A DNA stretch of 64,000 bases, from NCBI RefSeq assembly GCF_008831285.2, contig NC_045141.1, positions 26,339,315 through 26,403,314 of the forward strand, given 5' to 3'. Positions within the stretch are counted from its first letter, which is position 1; each line of letters opens with the position of its first letter. The DNA comes from Nymphaea colorata (taxonomy: Eukaryota > Streptophyta > Magnoliopsida > Nymphaeales > Nymphaeaceae). The notes beneath the pieces are model-generated. The model saw only the letters and a list, made by a program, of their open reading frames with translations, made no database searches and had not been told where the DNA came from. Below, one piece after another: positions 1 to 12,459 of the stretch. A program made the position numbers and the translations under genes.

Positions 1-631
1 CATAATTGATGGTACATAATAAGTAATTGAATAAAAAGTTGATATTCGTATTATCTATGTAGACAATGTTTTGTTTGAGAGTTGAGACTTTCTTTATGAG
101 ATTGTAAGAGTGAATTATTAATTTAATATTTTTTATTTTATTATCCTTTTTAATTTTTTAAAATATAAAATTCATCATGTCGTCATATCCTGAAATTTTG
201 AAAATTGCCATTGCCGTGTCCGCATAACCATACTCTCGTACCCGTGTGACGTACCCGTGTGACATAGCGTATTATTTATTACACAAACCAAACACATTAC
301 TGAAATCACGAACTTTCCACAAGAGAGAGAGAGAGATGTGGGATCAAGGAGGTGTAGATCCTCAGACATCTAAACGAGTTGAAACAAAGGCATCATACAC
401 TAATTGATTTGACAATGAACCACTGTCCCAAATTTGGTCGGTCAAGTGACAATTACCACATAAGTCCTCCTTTTAAAAGCCAAATATTTCGCCAATCGCA
501 AAATGAGATACAAAATGTGAATGATGAACTGCTAAAAGTTTGTGTCATGTGCTTGCTTGAAAGATTGATGGCACCCAGATCATTTGAGGATGGAAGCAAG
601 GTGACTGCCATCTGAACCATCAGAAAGTTCA
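1..631. other. AT-rich flank, no gene recognised
   Basis: This stretch is AT-rich, with a short GA run near 322-336 and a 13-bp direct repeat (acccgtgtgacgt-like) near 240-262. The short open frames on both strands resemble nothing I know. It lies just downstream of the stop codon of the minus-strand gene at 632-4616, so part of it is probably that gene's 3' untranslated region and downstream flank. Confidence 0.5.
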
Positions 632-3600
632 TCAAGAAGCTCTTTTCACTGACATGTTACCAATTAGTGTCAAGGTGGTCATTATGGTGTATAACTGCAG
701 AACAACACCTGGAGAAAGAAAAACAGGTCATCCAATGATATGAGACCAAACATACAATCATCACAGAAACTTACTGATAAGGAGGCGCCCATTCAAAATC
801 GCTTCAGGATTTGATGATACTGATCCAAAACTGCCGCTGCGTATCTGTTCATTGTAAAACGATGGGCTTCAGTTGCTTGCTAACACACAAAACAGCAATA
901 ATTCAATGTAGATGAAAGAAATATGCCCAAGCCCAGTTTAGTAGGAGGAAGTAATTTTTGATGAAGCCACACTGGATAAAATAAAGAGCCCATGTCTAAC
1001 CATCTACGACAAACAGACTAGCAGAAAGCATCATATCCAGTGGTCTAGGGCAAGTAAGTTGGTCTAGATCCCACGGCAAGTGAAAAGCTGAACAAAAGTA
1101 GAGGAGGAAAAAAGTAAGCCTGCTGACCCTCAAACAACCCCCAGGACACATGCACACACAGTCATGTCTGAGATCAGTGAGGCCATGCTCAACCAATATT
1201 TATCCCAAGGAGAACTTGTGTGTCACTGTGAGCATTAATCACCCATGAATCATGTTCTTCTTCGTGGGTCAGCATGGTCACATGCCATGCCTGGGCTATA
1301 TGTGGCTCAGTGGCTCCTATGGTTAGATTCATGTTCGTATGGGGAAATTTTGGTAAGCTAATACAACGTCATTCCCAAGCACACCTGTCTGTCAATTAAT
1401 TGAACGATCTTTTTACAAGGTCAGCAATATCTAACAAGTATTACAACAAAGAGAACCTCCTTAAAAGCATCACATCCAAAAATAATCTGGTGAATTAATT
1501 ATTGCAAGTGCAACAGCCAGAATGGAAAGATCCGACGCACTCCTGCGGATATTTTTATTGATCCACAGGAAGAATAATGTCAAACCTTGACCAATGTCGA
1601 ATAGGCCCTTTCAGGCAGGCACAACTGATCCACGGGTTTGTGGTTACCTCTGAGCAAAGGGGCTTGAGTTCCAGAACTCCTACGTTTCTAACCATGAGAG
1701 AACTTGGCTTGGGCTATGAAAACCTATAAGATGATGTAAAACCAAGCCGATTGGACTTACCAACATGTACCATGTGCTGGAAGGACGGAAAGCATATTAA
1801 TACTATGAGTGGATTCCTAATCTATATTTTCATAGATTCCTAATCTATATTCTCTATTGGTTATCCTTCACCGAGTCATACGGGCGAAGGTGAGTGGCTA
1901 ACTTTATTTGGTATCTACCCCTGACAGGGAAGGAGTTTCCCTATTTAATTTCCTTTTGGATCAGCATAAACAAGAAAAGCAACGTCAGGAATCAGTCCAG
2001 GTCATCTTTCCAAACTTGACTTGGAACTGATTATATGACAAACAGGTCTGTGGTACCTTTCATCAGTAGTTAGGATACTGACTTCATGTAGGAGATAGTA
2101 CTCATTGCCGGCTCAGTCTGCACATTCATTATGGAGTGATCGCGTGCTCCAAAACTTCCAATGGGGCTCACTCCATCTCTTCAATCACTTGGCTGGGTGG
2201 AAAATGGGATCCGTTCCTCTCCCCTGCCAATAAGATGAGACGAGATCACCAGTTCTCATTAATGGGCTTCCATCCATTCTAAGATAAGAGACGTTGCACA
2301 TCAAAGCCCTGGTTCTTGCCTTACATATCTTTGCCAGCCTAGCTAGCCCAAATTATGGAGCCAAAACATGTGTCCCACACTAAGCAGTTTACATGGTCGT
2401 TCTTTTTAGCTAAATACATAAAAAATTTGAATCACACATTTATAATACAGATTCTGGAATTGTCATAAAAAAAGAGAATAATGGTGTGGGGAAAACACCA
2501 ATAAACAGCTAAAGAGCCTTAGGAGGATGATTGAAATCAATACATAGTTGTAAAAGTTATATCACAAGGATTCGGCAGAAGAGACAGAAATAAGGCCATT
2601 TTAATTCAATTTCCAGAAGGATTTCTATATAATGATATACAGTGGGAGTCAAACTGGAGCATCCCTGTCGAACAAGAAGCAAACACACAAATAGTGAACT
2701 CCTTCTACTTCTAAGTCCTAACAAAGAGTGCCCTAGAAAAATAACCATTTAATTGGGCAATATGACACCTGCAGAACACTCTAGCACATAGTGTCAAGTT
2801 TGTTTGCAATAGTTCTTAAAGATTCGTCATCTTTATCGAGCCACCACAGGTAAATTTTTAATTATTACCAAGCATAGATACACAAACAGGTGACTAAATG
2901 GGCTGATGAAAAACTTCATATGGGCATGCACTGTGATAATCAGATGGAAGAGCAAGTTTAACAAATTAATAAACAAAAATATTTTTACTTAGAAAACAGT
3001 CAATGATTTTACCTGCAACGGAAGGTTGCTTGTAATAATTTGTGCAACAGACAAAATTGCAGCAATAGATGCTACAACAGTATAGGATCTTAGTAGGGTT
3101 TTGCTGTTACATCTTCGTCCTTCCAATAAGTGAAAATACACCAATTAGCAAAAGTTGATAAAAGTTAAAACCGACACAATGAGCATAGGTTCCAAGCTAT
3201 GATGCAAATGTTGTAACTTCTACATACAGTCATTCCTTGGCTAATACCTGATTCTCCAATAGCAAGACAAATGAAACCAGCTAAAACAGAGAAGACAGCA
3301 AGTTGGCCAGGACCCCTTTGTTGCAGGAACAAAAAGCAAGAGCCATAGGACACCTATCACTTGGACGGCGGAATGCAATGGGAAAAATAACAAATTAAAT
3401 CAGTTTTGGTCCTCAATATATAATGAAATATCATTTACTTACCAATAATTAAGATCAGAAGCCAATATATACGGTATTGGGATTGCAGAGAGGACCCTTT
3501 CAGATTTTCTTCCTTGCTTCATATGTTTCATTAATCAAATTTCAGTCTCATCAATGCCAATCGTTTAGATAGTGCTAGACACAATAGCTCGGTTGCAATT

Positions 3601-4616
3601 TATTCCAATCTTGACATGTAAATTAAACCATACTATCCAACCTATCAAATGGGCATGTGGGCACCCCCAAAATGTCTTCAATAAGCGCTTTATCTCAACA
3701 ACATTTATCTAGCACTCTCATCCAACTCTATAGTTGATACATCAGAATAGTCCACAGATCCAAATACATCCTAGCAGTTCAAATCAATATTGGCATTATC
3801 CATCTTGAATATACAAGACGATACAGATAACAGAGGTTTAAAGTTTACACTATGCTGACAAATTCATGGTTATGAATGCTCTCATGATACTGTTGCTATG
3901 TTTTGCTACATGCACAGCTTGGACTCTCAGGTGCAGATGCAGATTGCAGACTCGAGGGAAATATCAACTTCCGGAAAAGTAATGCAGTAAAACGGTCCAA
4001 AATTTTGAGGTTCATTCCTTCTTGTGCACAAGGCAACTTCTACATTTTTGCATGTTGACAACAAATGAAAAAGTTAGTGCCAGTGTAACTATATCCAAGA
4101 AGTACAGCCCCAAATTTGGAGAATCCCTTGCTAAAGTTTGAGAATAGAGAATCTCGTTGCGAATCCATGTGCTCAATCAAATCGAACCATCGAAGCAACA
4201 CCAAAGACAGACCCAACAAACAACAAAAGCGAAAAAAAAAAATCATCACATTATATTAGGGATAACATGTTTCCGAAACAGATCAAATCCACCTAAAGCA
4301 GATACAAGATATCACACTTGCATATGGGCTCACCTGTGCAACTAGCAGCTTGCAAAGGTGACCTTTTCCTTGTGCTACCTTCGTATATCCTGAATAACCA
4401 TCCACAATTTCTTGTTACGAAACTACCACCATCATAAGTTTTCCTCTTCATTTCGCATTTGTTCTGTGATTATGAAATCACAAAGACACTGCAAGGGAAG
4501 AAGGAAGGGGAGAGAGATGGTGGGTTCTTACTCGAATCGACGACCATTCGATAGGAAAAATCCGAGCCGTCCGTCCCCAAAGGTCTCGCACTAGGTGGTG
4601 GCTGCCTTCTGCTCAT
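632..4616 (-). CDS. Six-exon gene for a small plant multi-pass membrane protein (166 aa), function unknown
   Basis: Seen: exons at 4532-4616, 4334-4389, 3248-3353, 3013-3119, 775-844 and 632-708 have GT donors and AG acceptors. Their phases (1, 0, 1, 0, 1) fit, giving 501 nt, 166 residues and a TGA stop. The N-terminus starts MSRRQPPP and contains DGSDFSYRMVVDSRYTKVAQ. Likely membrane spans are about residues 41-59, 64-80, 95-113 and 139-158, and the C-terminus is LIGNMSVKRAS. Known, from memory: uncharacterised plant membrane proteins share an N-terminal DGSDF.YRMVVDSRY and a C-terminal NMSPPKRAS. The start is the first ATG of that conserved N-terminus. Weak points: exon 5 has a mediocre acceptor and little recalled similarity. 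Exon 3 also has a second open reading, QVIGVLWLLLF, that resembles the family better upstream of GPGQLAVF, so a frameshift is possible. Intron 4 is about 2.2 kb. Confidence 0.68.
845..3012 (-). other. Long intron 4 of the membrane-protein gene
   Basis: This interval separates exon 4 (donor GTAAAATC side) from the proposed exon 5. I see no exon-like frame, transposon terminus or RNA gene in it. Short open frames near 996-1196 and 2557-2748 have no recognisable family features. Confidence 0.45.
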
Positions 4617-5567
4617 CTCTCTCTCTCGCGCGCGCGATTAGGGTGCACCAAGAGGTGATATCACTTCTTTTTCTATATCTTCACGTCCATAATTGCTGTA
4701 GGATTTGAATGAACTTACGACAGGAATGCGAGTGTGCAATACCCAACATAGATTGGGGTTCGAACTGGAGATCATTGTCACAAAAAACGGGTACAGGTAT
4801 TATACGGCGAAGAAAAAAACGGGTATAATACGGCAAAGTTATATATCTCGGAAATAAAACGGGAAAAAGAAGACAAATTTTTAAAAAATAAATAAATAAT
4901 CCTGATAATTATATAAAAAAAAGTAAATGAAAAATAAAAAAAAACATTGAAAAATGACTATATAAGCAACACATTAAAATTAGATAATGAAAGATTCAAT
5001 GGGACCTATAGTTTAATTGGTCGGCAGCTACGTTGCCAATTGATTGCATCAGGCCACTGTTTTTATGGTTCATGACTTCATGAGTTCATTGACTTCATTC
5101 ACATCTTTGGCTATTGTTATCGGTGAATGAAAAGGCTGAAATCCTGATCGGAACATGTGTAACTTGAAGTCCTGGTGATTAGCAGCAGGTTGCTGCTGAA
5201 TGGGAGTAGCAGCTTTGGTGGCTGAAAGTTAGGCACAACAGGTCGAGTGCTGCGACAGGTGTCTAATACAAAGATTACATAGTCAGACTGCAACAATATG
5301 GAAGTTAATATTTATAAACTTCCTTTCTAATGTATACAGTATACACATTAGTCCTCTTAGTAAAGAGAAAACGGCAGTTATATTAGTAAAAGAAAAGAGC
5401 TAAGCAGAGTAACTCTTGATATTTCTGTGGACTGCAACTCTGCAAGTGCAAATCGATGGTGTGTTTTATAACAGGAGCAGTAGGAGTATGAGGGCATTAC
5501 GCGTATCTAATAGAAAATGTCCTGCTACTTGGTTGGAACTTGGATTCAATCAAAATAAAACAAGATT

Positions 5568-5668
5568 GCAGGGAAACAACTTAAAAAAAGAAAAAATGCA
5601 GGGGAAACAACTTAAAAAATGCATTGATGCATACGACAACAAGAAAAATGCAGGGGAAACAACTTAAA
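5568..5668. repeat. Three copies of a short repeat (cagggGAAACAACTTAAAAAA)
   Basis: A purine-rich motif ending in GAAACAACTTAAAAAA occurs three times in about 100 bp, with different spacers between copies. The origin is not evident. Confidence 0.7.
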
Positions 5669-5784
5669 AAAGAAAAAAACAAACCAAAACAGCTAAATCA
5701 AACGAACATGGAAAGAGAACCTGTCATTGCTTGAATGAAAAAGAGACTTCAACCGAAGAAAACGAGATGGAGACGAAGGAAATC

Positions 5785-5875
5785 GAATCTCGAATGCCCT
5801 CCTCTTCAGCCGGATGAAAACGAGAAGAAGATGATCAGACAGCAGCCGAATCTCGAATGCCCTCCTCTTCAGCCG
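5785..5875. repeat. 28-bp direct repeat, two copies
   Basis: A 28-bp sequence starting GAATCTCGAATGCCC is present at 5785-5812 and again, identical, at 5848-5875. It causes the repeated NLECPPLQP in the overlapping open frame. Confidence 0.8.
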
Positions 5876-5982
5876 ATTGAGGAACTGACGAAGGAAGTTC
5901 AGTCCAACGCCTCTCTGTCTCGAACGGTCGAAGGCTCACTAGAAGAACGGAAGAAGAACTTCTCGATTTCAAGTTTTTAACC

Positions 5983-6024
5983 ATAAGCCCTCTTTTCCTA
6001 TGTATAAGCCCTCTTTTCCTATGT
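5983..6024. repeat. 21-bp tandem duplication
   Basis: ATAAGCCCTCTTTTCCTATG plus T is present twice head to tail (5983-6003 and 6004-6024) with no difference between copies, so the duplication is probably recent. Confidence 0.85.
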
Positions 6025-6109
6025 GAAAATACTTTTTTGCCACTAAAAGGTCGAACAAGTTAGAAAAAAACCAACGTTTTAAACAATATTACAAGCTGTG
6101 CCATTTCCA

Positions 6110-8340
6110 CTCGCACGGTTGAGAATCTGCCCCTATGGCGAGGCAGAACCCTAATTGGGATTAGGGCTGTGCATGTGTTATTGGATTGGAAGGGTGACCG
6201 TTGTTGGCGGTGGCTAACAACTGCTCTCAGAGCATACTGGAGCAGTGTTGATCGATTCCAGCCAAAAGGCAGCCGGATGTCTCAGTTGATCATCCACGGG
6301 CCACTTCAGCCATAAAATGAAATTTCTCATTGCTATTTGCTACTGCAAATTGGGACTGAGCTGTATGGCGTGCCTAGTCCTGAATCTTGGAGTCCTAACC
6401 AGCCTAAGGAAGACGATGACGACATCTACAACCTTGCGAGTTTTGGGCTATGGCTCCGGCGGCTGCTCTTCCTCCTGCTGGTCTAGGAGCGTTATCAGAG
6501 GTTGTGCTGCCGAGGGAGTCATTGTCTGGCCATTTTGGCCCGGAGAAGAGTCCTTGCCGATGTAGTTGGCTCTAGAGTTTCGAAGGCTAGACAATGGCAA
6601 TTGGTGGTTTGGTGTAGTTTCAGGGATTGTTGGAAGTCGACTGCAATTCCCCGAACGTTGCTGGGCCCAGGTGCTGCTAAACCCTACCATACATGTGAAG
6701 CAGCAGTCCCTTACGAAATTGTTGTAGGGATTGCTCAACACGATGGGTAAGCAGCAACAAACTGCAGTCCTTCCATCACTGCTAGAGATTAGTATCGTAG
6801 ATCAGTGCCTCAGTGACCAGATGACTGAAGTTAAAGAGACCTTACTTATTTGATGGAGGGGAAGATGGGTGATACCAGTAATCAGGAGCACAATGGCTTC
6901 CTGCTGTTGAGCCGCACCCTATGTTGACTGACCTTGGGAAGGATTTCACCAAAGAAGAAGCAAACAAAAAAAAAAAAGATGGCAGTTTTTGGAAAGCAGT
7001 ATTGAAGGAAAGAAAGAGGCTTGATAAATCCAATGGAGCAAAGAAGCATCAGCACCAAGAAAAAGGGAGCGACGGGTTTTACAACAATAAAAGAAATGAG
7101 TTACTGTTTATCAGAGCCAAGTGTCCTAAAACGAAAAAGATATTGCAGTAATGACATATTTTTTAGGAGTAAGAGGGAGGCTTCTTCACAATCAGGAGAG
7201 TCTAGATGGTTTGTTTCGTCCGTTAAAAGATGGAGGCGTCTTATTTGGACTCATCTTCACCAACGACACCCTCCAGGTTGAAACGAGCCACCTGAGGAAT
7301 GCTAAGGATTACAGTAGAAGCTGCTTATAAAAACTCCCTATGACTATTAGGCATGGATAGGTTTGGAGGACTGCATGGGTTGATGAATGCTTTGTTAATG
7401 GTCGAGAAGCCAAAGGAGGATGTTGACACTATGGGGTTTAGAAAGGTCACTTGTCTCCGACCAACTAACCAACGTGTTTATGGAATTGATGTATATGTGC
7501 TGATGTTAAGGTGGTGCAAGGCTGCAGGCGACCTAGTGAGTGGGAGTCCTAATGGTGAGGGTTGCAAGCCGAGTCTTTTTTTTTTTGGAAGGGGTGAAAT
7601 TGTGATTGCCTTTATTGGTGCACTACTCGTTGTAGGCATACAGAGTGGGGTGGTGGGTCGACTATTAGATGAGCAAGAACAAGCAAAGTGGATCGTTGCA
7701 CTACTCCTTCTAGGCGTACAGAGAGCTGCAGTTATAGATGGCTTGCGACTATGGCAGTAGACAGGATTGCCGAGTTAGTACTTCCAGCAAAAACTAGGAG
7801 ACTCAATGTCATTGAGGGCAGGAATGGAGCAGCAAGTTTGGAGAAGATGGGTAACCAACAGCTTGTTAGAGTCCATCTTACCGTAGCTAGAACTATGCGA
7901 GACAAAGTCGTTCCAATGGGGCAGACTGAACTCTCTAAAGATGCTACAATTGGATATCATTTTTCTAAAACCTGCTTGTTGGAAGAGAAAAAGACCAAGT
8001 CACATCCCTGCTAGTAGTGTTGCATCAATATACCCCAAGCTTTATGCTTTTAGGGAAGGTTGCACCTGAAGATCTTTGCAGCTGTCATGGTAGCTTGAAC
8101 GGGATCAATAGGCATTGTTGATCCAGCTACTGAAAGGGAGACAGAGGTGTTAACTGCAAGAATGATTCAGGCAGAATTGGAGAGGGGGCATGTAGGTGAC
8201 CGAATGGTTACAAGCATATTTGTATCTGTCGGAAGGGGAACGAGACTGAAGCCTATAAGAAATCCGAAAAGAAATGATGCATTCTCTGTGATAGGATCAC
8301 ATGTTCCTAGGAGTACTAATGTCTTTTGAGAAGATTGTCA
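6110..8340 (+). repeat. Block B, diverged plus-orientation copy
   Basis: This stretch matches, in reverse complement, the blocks at 21.5-28.8 kb (either side of the copia insertion), 38.8-42.2 kb and 52.3-54.3 kb. Shared landmarks include frames reading EKPKEDVDTMGFRK and NGNWWFGVVSGIVGS. The other copies are much closer to each other than to this one. Short frames are broken by many stops, and changes between copies alter residues freely, so I see no evidence of a preserved gene. I recognise no protein family. Block B may derive from the 5' region of an LTR element, because a gypsy fragment follows directly, but that is inference. Confidence 0.75.
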
Positions 8341-8345
8341 TGGAG

Positions 8346-9491
8346 TCTTCGAGTAGGGTATCACCAAATAAGGGTGAATCCTGCAGACGTCCCCAAGACA
8401 GTATTTAGAACTCACACGGGACTGTACGAGTTCAAGGTCATGCCCTTCGGGTTGACTAATGCCCCCACCACTTTCTAGTCATTTCCATGGATTTCATGGA
8501 AGGGCTGCCCAAATTTAGGGGGAAGTCAGCCATTTTGGTGGTGGTAGAAAGCATGCCCATTTCATAGCATTAGCCCACCCTTTTTCGGTGAAGACAGTGG
8601 CTTCCATGACTACGTGAGAAAACTCCATGGTATGCCTTGGACAATATTCAGCGATCAAAACTCCTTTTTTTTGAGCTCATTTTGGAAGGAGTACTTCCAA
8701 CTTCAAGGCTCCAAGCTGCAGATGTCCACAGCCTATCACCCGCAATCAGATGGGCAGACAGAGATAGTGAACAAAAGCCTTGAAACTTACCCCAGATGCT
8801 TCACTGGACCACGTCCAAAACTATGGGCAGACTATCTCAGCTGGGCTGAATATGCTTACAACACTGGTTGACACTCTTCCACGGCGATCACACCCTTCAA
8901 AGTTGTCTATGGAATCCCACCTCCTGATCTAAGAAGATACCAACCAGGAACAGCAAGGGAAGAAGATGAGGTTCAGTTGCGGTGCAGGGAGCAGTCTTCT
9001 AAGATCTCAAACAGCACTTAGCTACCGCCCGAAACTGCATGGTGATACAGTGGAGACACTGAGATTTGCAGCTGAAGGAAGGAGAATGGGTCTTCCTTTG
9101 CGCCCTATCCATGGCATGGGCTCAGCAGGACAGTGGCAAGCTCACACCAAGGTTTGTTGGCCCATATCAATTGAAAAGGAAGATAGGTTCTGTGGCCTAT
9201 GAACTTGAGTTGCCTGCAGGGAGTTTAATCCACCCAGTGTTTGCTTCAATCCACCCACAAGCATTATGGAGGCCAGAGCTGCTCCTGCACTAACTGAACC
9301 GGCAGCCCTATATCCCTACTGCAGGTTGGGAACTGAAAAGGGTAAGACAAGGGAAGCAGCTGCAGACTGGCTCATCAAGTGGAACACTTATGAGGACCTG
9401 CCTGCATCTTGGGAGTTAGCAGAAGACATCCAGTCTCATTTTCCAGAATTTACACCTTGAGGACAAGGTGTCTTGTAAAGGAGGGGAGTAT
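8346..9491 (+). pseudogene. Truncated Ty3/gypsy chromovirus pol relic
   Basis: Seen: reverse-transcriptase sequence [15 protein letters not shown] through [14 protein letters not shown] (from 8356) runs straight into integrase core sequence SMDFMEGLP. The rest of RT, RNase H and the integrase zinc-binding region is therefore deleted at about 8478. Integrase continues with STAYHPQSDGQTE near 8727-8762. It is followed by a stop near 8869, a LTPRFVGPYQL block and a chromodomain-like stretch (LIKWNTYEDLPASWE). The end reads CACCTTGAGGACAAGGTG, then a GGAGGGGAG polypurine tract. Known: this domain order with a C-terminal chromodomain marks plant chromoviruses. Several stops and frameshifts make it non-functional. 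Confidence 0.88.
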
Positions 9492-9720
9492 TGCTAGGGA
9501 CTAGACCCTGTGGGTCAAGCAAGGATCCGTTTTTGTATAATTCATTAGAGTCACAGATCGGGTGGATATTATGGATAAATCCACCCCAATCTAAAGAGTC
9601 CAAGTATATAAGTTAGTGCGTTAAACCTAATCATGAATGAAACATTAGACATTTCAGTGGAGGCTGGGCTTTCACCGGAATAGAGTGTGTGAGTTGCCTT
9701 TCTCTGTTAGTCGCAGGCTA
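9492..9720 (+). repeat. Probable 3' LTR of the gypsy relic, right edge unresolved
   Basis: The sequence starting TGCTAGGGAC follows directly on the polypurine-like GGAGGGGAG of the gypsy relic, where a 3' LTR should begin. A TATATAA motif lies near 9604. I could not find the matching 5' LTR or the right boundary, so the end given is only approximate. Confidence 0.5.
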
Positions 9721-12092
9721 ATATAACTATATATGGGGTGCTTTATGTGGTCGATTCTTCCACATTTAGAAGATATCTGGTTGTAGTGATTACTCTCGTT
9801 ACCTTGGCATCTTCTGCCTCAGAGTTCATTTCATATGGCCTATTTCTTGACAATTGTGCTAGAGATTTTTGCTATTTTCACTGCTATATTTGCACAGGCT
9901 TGGTTTCAGGCTGCATGTTTTGGTTCCGCAGCATTTGTTCTCACTGGTGTGCCCTTTTCCATCTCTATTTATTCATTCCTTGTGAGATACAACTTATTTT
10001 CCTTGGCAATAATAGTGTTTGAAGCCTGAATGCCATGTATACTTCTTTGGTTATCCTATATCAGGTTACAAGTAGCTTACTGCTTTTATGTCTAGCGAGG
10101 AGTTATAACTGAATGGTACTGAGATGACTTGATGAAGCATAAAAGGCAGGTTAGATGATTTAAATGGATTTTGTTTGTTGTATCATAGTTAAACAGTTAA
10201 AAATATTTACACTAAGCCTGCTGAAGCTGTAAATTTTATTTCTTTGCTTACCTTTTTCTGAATAGCTAATAAAGTACCATTTATCACCAAATGTTGTCAA
10301 AGGTGTTCCCTTAAGATAGGTATAAATTTCAGAATGGCACCTGCTAGTGATTTGGAAAATCATACAACTTATTTCTACATCTATAAAAGCCAATGAGCTA
10401 TTGAAACATGATAGTTTTTCAACATGGCCTGTTCTGAAAAATTATCAGTGTGAACATATTTATTTTTTAGAGTAGTTGTTGTTTTAGTCTTTTTAAGTTC
10501 ACAATTTCCCATGATTTATTCATAACTGAGAGAAAACTCCACGATTATGTCTTCCCAAACAAACCCTAAGTCCTGCAACCTCGGTTTTGCATGCAATTTA
10601 GTTCATCATGAAGCATATTAGTCTGCTGCCTTTGGAAAACCAAAAAGAACGGATTTCTGTTAGAGATTGTCCTGTGAACACCGTGCTCTTTAATTTTGTC
10701 TTTGGTATATATTCAGAGGTTGCAACTTTAATATGTCGTCTAGAAATATGGTATTTTGTCGTCTTTAAACCAATTGAGAATCTTATGCTGCTAGCTCATG
10801 TTCTCAAATGTTGGAGTTTATTTAAAATATGAAGGCCTTGTTCTGCTATTTTTGAATTTCTCAGAATTTGCTATTTTTAATAAATCTTAAAAATTTATGT
10901 CCCTTTCTGTGCCGATGGATGTAGCACTTCGTACAAATTTTTGTGTTTTTCTTCCTTTTTTCTAATTCTTTATGTGCATCTCAGGTTCAACTCATGGCTT
11001 CCATAAAAGAAACTGTTGGATCTCAATAATAATGATCCCATACAATGTTCTTCCTCAGTCTGTACTTTCCTAAACTTTGGCTGGCCGCAGGGTTCCTTGT
11101 TGTACTCTCATGTGGCCATTGATCGCGCCCCCCTTCCTAGCCACCATAAAATCAGAATTCTGGCCAATGGCCGATCTTCACTTTCAATGGTCCGAATTAG
11201 CCCAAATTTGAGTATGATGGAGCTTTCTTCGTGGCGATCCTTTTGAGATACTTTGCTGGACCAGATTTCGCCCGGAGATGCCCTTTTTGATGCTTCAAAG
11301 GCTGCTGGACCGAGAGCTATTGGGGAAGAAGCCGAGACCCGTTCTTGATGATTTTTGAGTTATTTTCGCCGCCGGTTTCTTTCCAAATTTCTTGGTTCGA
11401 ACCAAGGGAGTAAAGGCCGATTAGGCCTTGTAAGAGAGGGTCTAAGGGGGCTTTTCCGCCGGTCTTTGTTATACTCTCCGTATGTCGTATTTTTCGAAAG
11501 TTAATGTGTATGTGTTAGCATAACAAAATCACTCTGTGTTCCTCTTTTGGGTGATAATTGTCAAATGTGTTCTTGTTTTTCAAGTGCCCATGGCTTTCTT
11601 CAAGCGAAGAAAGATTGATTAAAGGTGCACCATGTTCATTTTTTAATATACCGTGTATTGTGCTTCTGAATCTCTGAACACAATAGGGCTGCAAATGTGG
11701 CCTCATGTATCATTTATAATTTGTTGCTGAAAATACTTGAAGCCACCAGACACCAATTGTGCTTAAGCCTCCTGGTTAACCATCTAACAACAATTGGGAT
11801 CTCCCTCTCTGTTTCCTTCTCTCGCACACAAATACATAGACACCCTTGTGTGCAAACATGTTCATCCATGCACTGACCCACGTTCAAAGGGACATCATCC
11901 ATCACTTTTATATGTATAACAAGCTTCCACATGAATGAGAAGATTAGGACCCGCCATGCGGAAAAGAACCTATTTTTCTGTTCCTCAAAAATCTGGGGTT
12001 CTTTTGCTTTGCTTTTTGTCCTCTTTTTCTGTTTTAATGGATTATTTTCCTGTTAGTCATGCTTATTTGATATATGCTAGTAGGGTTATTGT
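9721..12092 (+). repeat. Block C, diverged plus-orientation copy
   Basis: Parts of this stretch match, in reverse complement, the array C blocks. For example, 10,391-10,445 matches 21,318-21,370, 10,840-11,000 matches 21,050-21,250 and 37,110-37,320, and 11,530-11,590 matches 36,880-36,960. It also carries 11,100-11,460, which I do not find in the array and may be an insertion. No gene was recognised; open frames at 9738-10022 and 10608-10832 are hydrophobic but show no family features. Confidence 0.65.
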
Positions 12093-12320
12093 AAGGAATT
12101 CATAAGCGAGAGTAACAAGATTGCATCTTTGCAACATCCTCATAGTTGTCAACAGATTGGATTTCATGCACGTGAGGGCTCTGATCATTGAATTCTGGTT
12201 TTTTGAGAGACTTCCATGGGAGCTTGGATCGGCTGCTTTATGGCAGACCTGATGGACCTCCAATCAACTGGAGTACAAGGGTGAAGGTTACCCTTTATGC
12301 TGCTCAAGGGCTTGCAATTT
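12093..12320 (+). pseudogene. Receptor-like cytoplasmic kinase relic (fragment)
   Basis: Two frames together give a partial kinase N-lobe. The first reads KEFISESNKIASLQHPHSC and QIGFHAREGSDH. After a stop and a frame change the second reads HGSLDRLLYGRPDGPPINW and RVKVTLYAAQGL. This order (EF.xE...LQHP, GFHAREGS, GSLDRLLYGR, W..R...A..AAQGL) is characteristic of plant receptor-like cytoplasmic kinases, roughly subdomains III to VIa. The ATP-binding loop, the HRD loop and the DFG segment are absent nearby. It is a broken fragment with no likely function. Shorter copies occur in the array on the opposite strand. Confidence 0.75.
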
Positions 12321-12459
12321 TTATGTTGCTGAACTTTCTTGTTCTCTATCAGGTTGCAGATGGTTGGAGTTCAAAATCCTTGCTGCGTCTGATGATGATT
12401 GCGCCAAACCTTTATGAAGACGAGAATCGTCAGCAGAAAAGGTATGTCTAGAATGAAAC

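Larger units (their letters stand above)
4617..6109. other. Upstream flank and intergenic DNA with small direct repeats
   Basis: The first part is the probable promoter and 5' untranslated region of the minus-strand membrane-protein gene; a CT/CG-rich run at 4617-4640 lies just upstream of its ATG. The rest is AT-rich. Two open frames (5416-5667 and 5735-5980, plus) are basic and low in complexity, and the second carries an internally repeated NLECPPLQP. I recognise no family and regard both as chance frames over repeated DNA. Confidence 0.4.
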
